Assembly: GCF_014203235.1 (NCBI RefSeq)
Contig: NZ_JACHIN010000003.1
Location: 239,590-303,589, forward strand
DNA: 64,000 nt
Direction of reading: 5' to 3'
From: Nonomuraea endophytica
GTDB lineage: Bacteria > Actinomycetota > Actinomycetes > Streptosporangiales > Streptosporangiaceae
Every line of letters begins with the position of its first letter. The first letter of the stretch is position 1. The notes beneath the pieces were generated by a model. That model had not been told where the DNA came from and did no database searches. It saw only the letters and a list, made by a program, of their open reading frames with translations. The translations under genes and the position numbers were made by a program. Positions 57,899-64,000 of the stretch are shown piece after piece.

Positions 57899-59329
57899 GT
57901 GACTCGTCGCGCGAAAATCGTCTGCACACTTGGCCCCGCCACATCTTCCCCCGAGCGACTGCGCGAGCTGATCGCCGCCGGGATGGATGTCGCCCGCTTC
58001 AACCTCTCGCATGGCAACCATGAGATGCACAAAGAGGTATTCGACCGGGTGAGGGAGGTGGCGGCCGACCTCGGCCGCGGCGTAGGCGTGCTCGCCGACC
58101 TGCAAGGCCCCAAGATCCGCGTGGGCACCTTCGAGGAGGGCCCGGTCCGGCTCGGGTTCGGCGACGTCTTCACCGTCACCACCGAAGACGTGCCCGGCGA
58201 CCGCGAGCAGGTCTCCACCACCTACAAGGGCCTGCCCGGCGACGTGCGCTCCGGCGACACGATCCTGGTCGACGACGGCCGCCTGGTGCTGGAGGTGACC
58301 CGCGTCGACGGCCAGCGCGTGACCACCCGCGTCGTCATCGGCGGGATGATCTCCGACAACAAGGGCCTCAACCTGCCCGGCGTCAACGTCAGCGCCCCCG
58401 CGCTCACCGACAAGGACGAGGCCGACCTGCGCTGGGCGCTGCGCACCGGCTTCGACATGATCGCGCTGTCGTTCGTCCGCCGTCCTTCGGACGCCGACGT
58501 GGTCCGCAACATCATGGAGCAGGAGGCCGTACGCCTGCCGCTGCTCGCCAAGATCGAGAAGCCGCAGGCCGTCGAACGCCTCCCGGAGATCGTCGAGGCC
58601 TTCGACGGCATCATGGTGGCCCGCGGCGACCTGGGCGTCGAGCTCCCGCTCGAAGAGGTGCCGATCGTCCAGCGGCGCATCATCGAGCTGTGCCGCGAGA
58701 AGGCCAGGCCGGTCATCGTCGCCACCCAGATGCTCGACTCGATGATGAACGCCCCACGCCCCACCAGGGCCGAGACCTCCGACGTGGCCTACGCCGTCAT
58801 GGACGGCGCCGACGCCGTCATGCTCTCCGGCGAGACCTCGGTCGGCAACTACCCCATCGAGGCCGTCTCCACGATGGACCGCATCGCCTGCGCCGCCGAG
58901 AAGGCCTCCCTGACGGCCACGCACAGCCTCGACCGGCTGCCGGAGACCACCGGCGGCGCCATCGCCCGCGCCGCCGCCGAAGTCGGCGCCATCGTGGGCG
59001 CCAAGGCGCTGGTCGCCTTCACGATGTCCGGCGAGACCGCGCGCCGCCTGGCCCGCTACCGCTCGCCGATCCCGCTGCTCGCCTTCACCTCGGCGCCGCA
59101 CGTACGCGGGCAGCTGTCGCTGACATGGGGCGTGGAGACCTTCCACGTGCCGTTCGTCCACCACACCGACGACATGGTCCGCCAGGTGGAGGCGTCACTG
59201 CTGTCGCTGGGCCGGCTGGAGAAGGGCGACAAGGTCGTCATCGTCGCCGGTTCCCCTCCCGGCACCCCGGGCTCCACCAACGCGCTGCGCGTGCACACCA
59301 TCGGCTCCGCCGTGTCGCACGCCCACTAG
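57899..59329 (+). CDS. pyk: pyruvate kinase
   Basis: Glycolytic enzyme of 476 residues converting PEP and ADP to pyruvate and ATP. RAKIVCTLGPATSSP, MDVARFNLSHG, the active-site signature LAKIEKPQAVE and VARGDLGVELPLEEVP, and a normal C-terminal domain are present. The start is GTG 57899 (VTRRAKIV), behind AAGGTGG; GTG 57890 is also in frame. A strong terminator follows the stop. Confidence 0.97.
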   Translation: MTRRAKIVCTLGPATSSPERLRELIAAGMDVARFNLSHGNHEMHKEVFDRVREVAADLGRGVGVLADLQGPKIRVGTFEEGPVRLGFGDVFTVTTEDVPGDREQVSTTYKGLPGDVRSGDTILVDDGRLVLEVTRVDGQRVTTRVVIGGMISDNKGLNLPGVNVSAPALTDKDEADLRWALRTGFDMIALSFVRRPSDADVVRNIMEQEAVRLPLLAKIEKPQAVERLPEIVEAFDGIMVARGDLGVELPLEEVPIVQRRIIELCREKARPVIVATQMLDSMMNAPRPTRAETSDVAYAVMDGADAVMLSGETSVGNYPIEAVSTMDRIACAAEKASLTATHSLDRLPETTGGAIARAAAEVGAIVGAKALVAFTMSGETARRLARYRSPIPLLAFTSAPHVRGQLSLTWGVETFHVPFVHHTDDMVRQVEASLLSLGRLEKGDKVVIVAGSPPGTPGSTNALRVHTIGSAVSHAH

Positions 59330-59340
59330 CCCTTCTGCCG

Positions 59341-59379
59341 AAACCCCGCGAGCGCCGCCTACCCGGTCTCGCGGGGTTT
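59341..59379. terminator. bidirectional terminator between pyk and dapD
   Basis: The 12-bp perfect stem aaaccccgcgag / ctcgcggggttt with a 15-nt loop has A-rich and T-rich flanks in both directions and lies between convergent genes. Confidence 0.85.
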
Positions 59380-59393
59380 CCCGCTTCCGGGAC

Positions 59394-60356
59394 TCAGTTG
59401 GCGTGCAGGGTGGCGTTGAGCTCGATGCGCTGACCGGTGCGGGCGACCGCCTCGACCGCGCCCGACTGGGAGTTGCGGCGGAACAGCAGGCCGTTGGAGC
59501 CCGACAGCTCCTTGCCCTTCACCACGCGGCCGTCCGGCAGCGCGATCTTGGTGCCGGCCGTGACGTACAGGCCCGCCTCCACCACGCAGTCGTCGCCCAG
59601 CGAGATCCCCACACCGGCGTTGGCGCCCAGCAGGCAGCGCTCGCCGATCGCGATGACCTCCTTGCCGCCGCCCGACAGCGTGCCCATGATCGACGCGCCG
59701 CCGCCCACGTCGGAGCCGTCGCCGACGACGACGCCGGCCGAGATGCGGCCCTCGACCATCGAGGCGCCCAGCGTGCCGGCGTTGAAGTTGACGAAGCCCT
59801 CGTGCATCACGGTCGTGCCCGAGGCCAGGTGGGCGCCGAGCCGCACCCGGTCGGCGTCGGCCACGCGGACACCGGAGGGCAGCACGTAGTCGACCATCCT
59901 CGGGAACTTGTCCACGCCGTAGACCGTCACCGCCCCCGTGGCGCGCAACCGCAACCGGGTCCGCTCGAACCCGTCCACCGCGCACGGCCCCCGGTCGGTC
60001 CACACGACGTTGGCCAGCAGCCCGAACAACCCGTCCAGGCTCAGCCCGCGCGGGCGTACCAGACGCGACGACAGCAGATGCAGACGCAGGTACGCGTCGT
60101 GCGCGTCGGCCGGGGCCTCCGACAGTTTGGCGATGCCGGTGCGCACGGCGACGACCTCGACGCCGCGCGCCGGGTCGGGGCCGGTCAGGGCGGCCAGCTC
60201 GCCCGCCTCGTCGGCGGTGAGGCGTTCGGTGCCGGCGAAGCCTGGCTCGCCCAGCTCGGGCGCGGGGAACCAGGTGTCGAGCACGGTGCCGTCGGCGGCG
60301 ATGGTGGCCAGGCCGATGCCGTGGGCGCCGGTGGTGGTGGGGTCGATAGCAGTCAC
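59394..60356 (-). CDS. dapD: 2,3,4,5-tetrahydropyridine-2,6-dicarboxylate N-succinyltransferase
   Basis: Enzyme of 320 residues in the succinylase branch of lysine/diaminopimelate synthesis. The actinobacterial-type N-terminal domain is followed by a left-handed beta-helix of hexapeptide repeats ([24 protein letters not shown], quoted in part, then [20 protein letters not shown] and [11 protein letters not shown]). The start is GTG 60356, with TATTTT 6 nt upstream and no ribosome-binding site, a leaderless candidate. It stands apart from other lysine genes in this window. Confidence 0.94.
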   Translation of the reverse strand: MTAIDPTTTGAHGIGLATIAADGTVLDTWFPAPELGEPGFAGTERLTADEAGELAALTGPDPARGVEVVAVRTGIAKLSEAPADAHDAYLRLHLLSSRLVRPRGLSLDGLFGLLANVVWTDRGPCAVDGFERTRLRLRATGAVTVYGVDKFPRMVDYVLPSGVRVADADRVRLGAHLASGTTVMHEGFVNFNAGTLGASMVEGRISAGVVVGDGSDVGGGASIMGTLSGGGKEVIAIGERCLLGANAGVGISLGDDCVVEAGLYVTAGTKIALPDGRVVKGKELSGSNGLLFRRNSQSGAVEAVARTGQRIELNATLHAN

Positions 60357-60373
60357 GGACCCAAAATACCGGG

Positions 60374-60793
60374 TCAGATGGTGCCGAGGTCGGCCGACAG
60401 CCACCGCTCGGGCCGCATGTGGAACGTGACGAGGACGGCGAGGTTCGACTGCTCGACGTAGCCGGAGACCGCGTCCTCGGGCAGGTAGCGGGCGACGATC
60501 CTGGTCATCTCCGCCAGCGTGGTCGGATTCTTCGCGACCACCGGGCCTTCCGCGGACACGTAGCGGTAGGTGGGGTGGCTCCGCTGGGCGAGCATCGACA
60601 CCCGGCCCGCCTTGCCGATCAGCTGCGCCTTGACCGAATCGCCGTCGGTGAGGAACGACACCATGCCGCCCGGCTCGTAGTCGTACCAGATGGGCACGTT
60701 CAGCGGCGCCCGGCCCTCGCCCGCCTCCACCGCGACCGCCCCGATGTGCGGCTCGGCCAGGAACGCCTCCCGATCAGCAGCGCTCAACGCCAC
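60374..60793 (-). CDS. PPOX-type flavin/F420-binding protein
   Basis: Split-barrel protein of 139 residues: [33 protein letters not shown] (quoted across strands), then [24 protein letters not shown] and a C-terminal strand [17 protein letters not shown]. It belongs to the pyridoxamine-phosphate-oxidase superfamily; in actinobacteria such proteins commonly bind F420, FMN or heme. Specific activity unknown. The start is GTG 60793, with GGGGGG a few bases upstream; its stop lies 18 bp before the dapD start. Confidence 0.83.
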   Translation of the reverse strand: MALSAADREAFLAEPHIGAVAVEAGEGRAPLNVPIWYDYEPGGMVSFLTDGDSVKAQLIGKAGRVSMLAQRSHPTYRYVSAEGPVVAKNPTTLAEMTRIVARYLPEDAVSGYVEQSNLAVLVTFHMRPERWLSADLGTI

Positions 60794-61029
60794 GGCAACC
60801 CCCCGAAGATCGTCGTACTCCTGCCGCCGACCCTAACCCAGCGAAGCCCCGCCGAACGTGACGCGGACCGTCAGCCCGCCACCCGGATTCGCCTCAGCCG
60901 CCACGACGCTGTCGCGCAGCGGGAAGTAGACGAGAGCCACCGGGCCGCCGCCCGCCGAACGATGCCGTCAGCCGGGTCCGCTCGTAGATGCGCCGATCCG
61001 GTAACCGGCCCTGGGCACCGTCTCCACCA
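60794..61029. other. non-coding / decayed stretch before the ABC relic
   Basis: No intact gene. On the minus strand a 44-codon frame ending at 60833 ([22 protein letters not shown]) has coding-like composition but is closed upstream by a stop. It may be the C-terminal remnant of a lost gene that I cannot identify. Confidence 0.4.
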
Positions 61030-61420
61030 CCGGAGGGCCGCCGAAGCCCTGGAGCGCGTCGGCCTGGCTGACCGCATGCGCCACCGGCCCCACGAACTGT
61101 CCGGCGGCCAGAAGCAGCGCGAGGCCATCGCCCGCGCCGTCGCCGGCGAACCCGACCTGCTCCTGGCGACGAATCCACCGGCGCGCTGGACACCGGGTCG
61201 GGCGCGGCCGTACTCGATCTCCTGCACGAGCTCAACCGCGACGGCGCGACCATCGCCGTGATCACCCACGCCCCCGAGATCGCCGCCGCCCTGACCCGCC
61301 AGGTACGCGTCAGAGACGGGCAGGTGAACCGCCAGCCTTGCCGTAGGCACCCTGGCCAGCCTGTACCCAGCCGTAAGAGCCGCCCGCACCTCCCCAACCA
61401 CAGCCCTCCATGCCACCTAA
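61030..61420 (+). pseudogene. relic of a MacB/LolD-type ABC transporter (ATPase tail plus permease tail)
   Basis: From about 61036 the reading frame gives [32 protein letters not shown] (quoted for its LSGGQ signature) up to LLLA; one base is missing at about 61168, and in the shifted frame it continues [22 protein letters not shown] (Walker B and D-loop) to THAPEIAAALTRQVRVRDGQV. Then 61337-61420 encodes LAVGTLASLYPAVRAARTSP to a stop, the characteristic C-terminus of the FtsX-like permease. Walker A and nearly all of the permease are gone. It is therefore a deletion plus frameshift remnant of an ATPase-permease operon. Confidence 0.85.
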
Positions 61421-61636
61421 ACCTCACCCGCCCATCCAGACGGCCTCACCACAGAAACCCGCGTACCCCACCGACCCGCACCCTCTTCACCCGCCCGCTT
61501 CCCCCTGTCCGGGCGGCGCAAAGTCCAGGTCGGTCCGACGGCAGGCCGAGTCACGCCGGCCCGGCCCTGCGGGGCGCGTCACAGCGGTTGGTCCGAGGTC
61601 TTGTCGCCGCTTCATCCTCTGCATTCGCCCCGTCCC
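61421..61636. other. 216-bp gap without recognisable feature
   Basis: High-GC sequence between the ABC relic and the LAGLIDADG gene. Short Pro/Arg-rich frames only; no promoter, hairpin or duplicated tRNA segment was noticed. Confidence 0.5.
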
Positions 61637-62404
61637 TCACGTCTTCGGGCCGACATGGCAGTCGAGCAACGCCACCGCCTCCCGCCGGGCCACGGAGATC
61701 TCGTTGCGCTTGCTGTGGCGCCAGGCGACCCCCAGCCGGTCAAGGGCCTCACCACAGATCCGCAGGATGTCGCCCGACTCGTTCTTGAACAGGTAACGCG
61801 GATACTCGTACCAGTGGTCGCGGCCGTTGAAATGGCGGCGGACGCGGTTCAGCCCGCGGTAGCCGTCGGAGTGCATGAGCCCCCGCACCAGGTCGCCGGG
61901 AAAGGAATCGGCGATGTGCTCCTGCCATGGCTCCAGGACGATTGGGCGGTGGTGCTTCTTGCCCGGGCCGTGCTGGGGGAGCAGATGCGGCCAGTGCTTG
62001 GAGTAGCTGTTGACCACCACGCAGCCCGGTCGCCTCAGCAGCCCGACAGAGCTCGGGAGCACTGCGGCCATGGCCTGCGCGGCCGCCTCGATCAGACCGG
62101 GCCAGGACGCCGAGCAGGAGATCATGAGCCTGTAGACGCCGCGCCGATGGTGGACGACGTGCCCGTCGCCGAGGTAAAGGCCCAGGAGGTAGGCGTAGAC
62201 GCCGGGCGGCTGGGGAGGCAGAGGGCTGCGCGCGCATCGCACGCAGGAGCCCGATGATCGGGGGTCGTCACGTGCCCTGCGGTCGCCCGTGCGCCACTTT
62301 CTGACGGCTCCGGCGGAGACCCCGCAGGCTCCGGCGATCTGGTGGTCGGAGAGTCCTTGGGCGGAGAGGTGGAGCGCGCGGTCGACGGTGTCGCGAGGGT
62401 GCAT
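61637..62404 (-). CDS. free-standing LAGLIDADG protein with N-terminal helix-turn-helix
   Basis: Protein of 255 residues. Residues 5-40 form a helix-turn-helix (ALHLSAQGLSDHQIAGACGVS, truncated here; resolvase/transposase-like). A possible zinc knuckle CVRC (54-57) follows. Two LAGLIDADG motifs are visible: AYLLGLYLGDG (71-81) and DLVRGLMHSDG (171-181), each keeping its acidic residue (Asp80, Asp180), so nuclease chemistry is possible. It is not inserted in an intron or intein. Similar HTH-LAGLIDADG proteins are annotated in actinobacteria as regulators, so DNA binding without cleavage is an alternative. The ATG at 62404 lies 46 bp downstream of tRNA-Leu on the same strand. Confidence 0.83.
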   Translation of the reverse strand: MHPRDTVDRALHLSAQGLSDHQIAGACGVSAGAVRKWRTGDRRARDDPRSSGSCVRCARSPLPPQPPGVYAYLLGLYLGDGHVVHHRRGVYRLMISCSASWPGLIEAAAQAMAAVLPSSVGLLRRPGCVVVNSYSKHWPHLLPQHGPGKKHHRPIVLEPWQEHIADSFPGDLVRGLMHSDGYRGLNRVRRHFNGRDHWYEYPRYLFKNESGDILRICGEALDRLGVAWRHSKRNEISVARREAVALLDCHVGPKT

Positions 62405-62447
62405 GCGCTCAGTGTGTCTGTCGTCACTGACAGTTTTGGAGGTGTGG

Positions 62448-62533
62448 TGGTGCCGGAAGCGGGATTCGAACCCGCACGCCCTCTCGAGCGGGCGCTTTTG
62501 AGGCGCCTATGTCTGCCATTCCATCATTCCGGC
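62448..62533 (-). tRNA. tRNA-Leu (anticodon CAA), CCA encoded
   Basis: Class II tRNA. The acceptor stem GCCGGAA / TTCCGGC (62533-62527 with 62458-62452), discriminator A and encoded CCA (62450-62448), T-loop GGTTCGAATCC and the anticodon stem GGCGC / GCGCC with loop CTCAAAA are read directly. The anticodon CAA is at 62500-62498 and decodes UUG. A long variable arm (cgctcgagagggcg) is as expected for Leu. Confidence 0.96.
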
Positions 62534-62625
62534 TGGGAAAACCGGCAAAATCCGGTTTTGTGCCGGGACGCGCCTGACTAGATCAGGTTCGGACACCGGC
62601 GTGGATCTAATGTAGCGGACCTCGG

Positions 62626-62631
62626 TACTCT
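62626..62631 (+). promoter_or_regulatory. candidate -10 for a leaderless response-regulator transcript
   Basis: TACTCT is followed by 7 nt and then the GTG of the response-regulator gene at 62639, the same spacing as before hisD. No Shine-Dalgarno sequence is present upstream of that GTG. Confidence 0.5.
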
Positions 62632-62638
62632 TCTGCTC

Positions 62639-63223
62639 GTGAGTACGCAGCGGCGAGTAGTGATCGCGGAAGACGAGGCGCTGATCCGCCTCGACCTCAA
62701 GGAGATGCTTGAGGAGGACGGCTACGTCGTCGTGGGTGAGGCGGGTGACGGTGAGCAGGCGATACTGCTGGCCACCGAACTCAAGCCCGACCTCGTCATT
62801 CTCGACGTCAAGATGCCCGTGCTCGACGGCATCTCGGCGGCCGAGCGGATCGTCGCCGAACGGGTGGCCCCCTGTCTCATCCTCACCGCCTTCTCCCAGC
62901 GGGACCTGGTCGAGCGGGCCAGGGACGCGGGGGCGATGGCCTATCTGGTCAAGCCGTTCACGAAGGCGGACCTGGTGCCGGCGATCGAGATGGCGGTCAG
63001 CCGGCACGAGGAGATGGTGGCGCTGGCCACCGAGGTGTCCAGCCTGTCCGAGCGGCTGGAGACCCGCAAGCTGGTCGAGCGGGCCAAGGGGCTGCTCATG
63101 GCGGCGCACGGGTGGAGCGAGCCGCAGGCGTTCCGGTGGATCCAGAAGGCCTCGATGGACCGGCGCCTCAGCATGCGCGAAGTGGCCCAGATCGTCGTCG
63201 CGGACGCCACCAAGTCCGAATAG
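62639..63223 (+). CDS. pdtaR: ANTAR-domain response regulator (PdtaR-like)
   Basis: Protein of 194 residues. The receiver domain (1-120) has the acidic pocket EDE (11-13), phospho-acceptor Asp56 in LVILDVKMP, and Lys in VKPFTK. A coiled-coil linker precedes the ANTAR RNA-binding domain (about 128-183: ETRKLVERAKGLLMAAHGWSE then AFRWIQKASMDRRLSMREVA, shortened). ANTAR proteins bind paired hairpins in mRNA to prevent termination. The location near pyk and tRNA-Leu matches the mycobacterial pdtaR region. The start is GTG 62639. The cognate kinase is not in the window. Confidence 0.93.
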   Translation: MSTQRRVVIAEDEALIRLDLKEMLEEDGYVVVGEAGDGEQAILLATELKPDLVILDVKMPVLDGISAAERIVAERVAPCLILTAFSQRDLVERARDAGAMAYLVKPFTKADLVPAIEMAVSRHEEMVALATEVSSLSERLETRKLVERAKGLLMAAHGWSEPQAFRWIQKASMDRRLSMREVAQIVVADATKSE

Positions 63224-63268
63224 CTCCGGCCGAGAGCTCAACATCGGCCATGGCCGCGCGCCTCGGTC

Positions 63269-63300
63269 CTCCCGCACCCCTCGGGTGCTCCCCGCGGGAG
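63269..63300. terminator. hairpin between the response regulator and the convergent partial gene
   Basis: ctcccgc (63269-63275) pairs with gcgggag (63294-63300), with an inner gcaccc / gggtgc stem extending it. It lies between convergent genes. There is no clear T-tract, so its efficiency is uncertain. Confidence 0.5.
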
Positions 63301-63334
63301 GAAGCACCGTGAGGAGCCCTGGGGGGTGTGAAGG

Positions 63335-64000
63335 CTAGAGGCCGCAGGTCTTGCGGGCGTAGCCGAGGATGAGCTGGTCCAGGCGCATGGTGGGCGTCTG
63401 GACGGTGTCGGAGCGGAAGACCAGGAAACGCGGTTCGCCGGCGCCCAGTGCCACCCGGGCGTTGAAGAGCATGGCGATCTTGGCTTCCGCGAACGAGTGC
63501 GGGTCGCAGCGGCCCGGGGTGATCTGGATGGGGATCTCCAGCCGCGCCGTGCCCGCCTTGAGGGTCGTTTTCCGAGAAGTCAGCTCATAGTGCACGTTGC
63601 CTGACAACTCGGTAATGGTCACATCTTCGTTGCTATCGCGGCGCGTCACGATAACACTGCCGTGGAGGACCTTGTCCTTCTCGGTCCACGCCGACCCGAA
63701 CCCCACCGTCACCGCCTGCTGCACCAGGAACTGCTCGCATTCCTCCCGGAAGAGCTTCGCCAGCAACGGGTCCGGATGGGGCAGCGCCCAGGTGACCTCG
63801 CGTGAGGGTTCGTCTCCCGCCTTGACGTGCGCGATCACCCGCGCCGGCCGTAGTTCGGGGACGGCTCCGGCGGCGCACTTGGCGGCGCCGTACGAGATGC
63901 GCAAGGCGACCGGAACGCTCTTGATGGCGGTGTCCATGCGCGAGAACCCGGTCTCCTGGAACGAAGGCCCGCTCAACCGCACGTCGGACACCCACGCGGG
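63335..64000 (-). CDS. hypothetical protein, C-terminal part (5' end beyond right edge)
   Basis: At least 218 residues are visible. A GTG at 63991 could be a start (VSDVRLSGPSF), but the frame stays open to the window edge (preceded by Pro-Ala-Trp), so the gene probably continues. The visible part is rich in beta-strand patterns (ARVIAHVKAGDEPSREVTW, ARLEIPIQITPG) and has a few Cys; there is no membrane segment. I do not recognise the family. It is convergent to the response regulator. Confidence 0.6.
   Translation of the reverse strand, partial: PAWVSDVRLSGPSFQETGFSRMDTAIKSVPVALRISYGAAKCAAGAVPELRPARVIAHVKAGDEPSREVTWALPHPDPLLAKLFREECEQFLVQQAVTVGFGSAWTEKDKVLHGSVIVTRRDSNEDVTITELSGNVHYELTSRKTTLKAGTARLEIPIQITPGRCDPHSFAEAKIAMLFNARVALGAGEPRFLVFRSDTVQTPTMRLDQLILGYARKTCGL

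Noticed and set aside
60871..61427. Two minus-strand frames of about 180 codons across the ABC relic
   Set aside because: They are antisense shadows: the plus strand encodes recognisable ABC signature, Walker B and permease-tail motifs.
61400..62533. Possible integrative element bounded by a tRNA-Leu attachment site
   Set aside because: I found no second copy of the tRNA 3' end, no integrase and no element-sized cargo; only the LAGLIDADG gene and the ABC relic are there.

Overview
The window is a high-GC chromosomal segment of a filamentous or soil-type actinobacterium. The evidence is very high third-position GC, frequent GTG starts, a bifunctional PriA in place of HisA plus TrpF, an Asp-type MurA, an ANTAR response regulator and the gene order hisD-C-B-H-priA-rid-hisF ... 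hisI ... trpC-B-A ... lgt ... gltB-D ... pyk ... tRNA-Leu, response regulator. From memory this backbone is shared by Mycobacterium and Streptomyces. A Streptosporangiales-type host is plausible but is only an inference.

Layout. Positions 1-13.7 kb are mixed: the 5' part of a large AAA/LuxR-type regulator, a class A penicillin-binding protein, a MurA homologue with Asp at the catalytic Cys position, an amidase, an RDD protein, YbaK, a divergent AraC/MFS pair, an alpha/beta hydrolase, and an amidohydrolase translationally coupled to an ACS-type MFS transporter. Positions 13.9-20.2 kb hold the tightly coupled histidine operon, which includes two small membrane proteins and a RidA-family protein. 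Positions 20.3-27.3 kb carry a glutamine-synthetase-like ligase, a 53-residue membrane peptide, a MerR regulator beside a possible gene relic, a DinB-like protein and a heterodimeric ABC exporter. Positions 27.4-33.3 kb carry hisI and the tryptophan cluster. trpE is absent from its usual place, and three membrane proteins, two with Gly/Tyr/Gln/Pro repeats, lie before trpC.

Positions 33.4-42.2 kb are the most striking accessory block: two very large, closely related secreted GH101 endo-alpha-N-acetylgalactosaminidases flank an AraC regulator and separate trpA from lgt. Positions 42.3-54.7 kb hold a MauE-DsbA oxidative-folding pair, lgt with a long charged tail, a VIT/CCC1 transporter, two paralogous membrane-anchored proteins, a branched-polyamine-synthase homologue, and gltB-gltD. 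Positions 54.9-64 kb hold a secreted zinc metalloprotease, a subtilisin lipoprotein, pyk, dapD, a PPOX flavoprotein, a frameshifted ABC-transporter relic, a LAGLIDADG protein 46 bp downstream of tRNA-Leu(CAA), an ANTAR response regulator and a partial unknown gene.

How the parts work together: histidine and tryptophan synthesis share PriA; GltBD supplies glutamate; MauE/DsbA and Lgt serve exported proteins; the GH101 enzymes suggest use of mucin-type O-glycans. A recurring feature is a TAnnnT hexamer 6-8 nt upstream of the start codon of at least nine genes, which suggests widespread leaderless transcription. I saw no CRISPR array, insertion sequence, prophage or origin.
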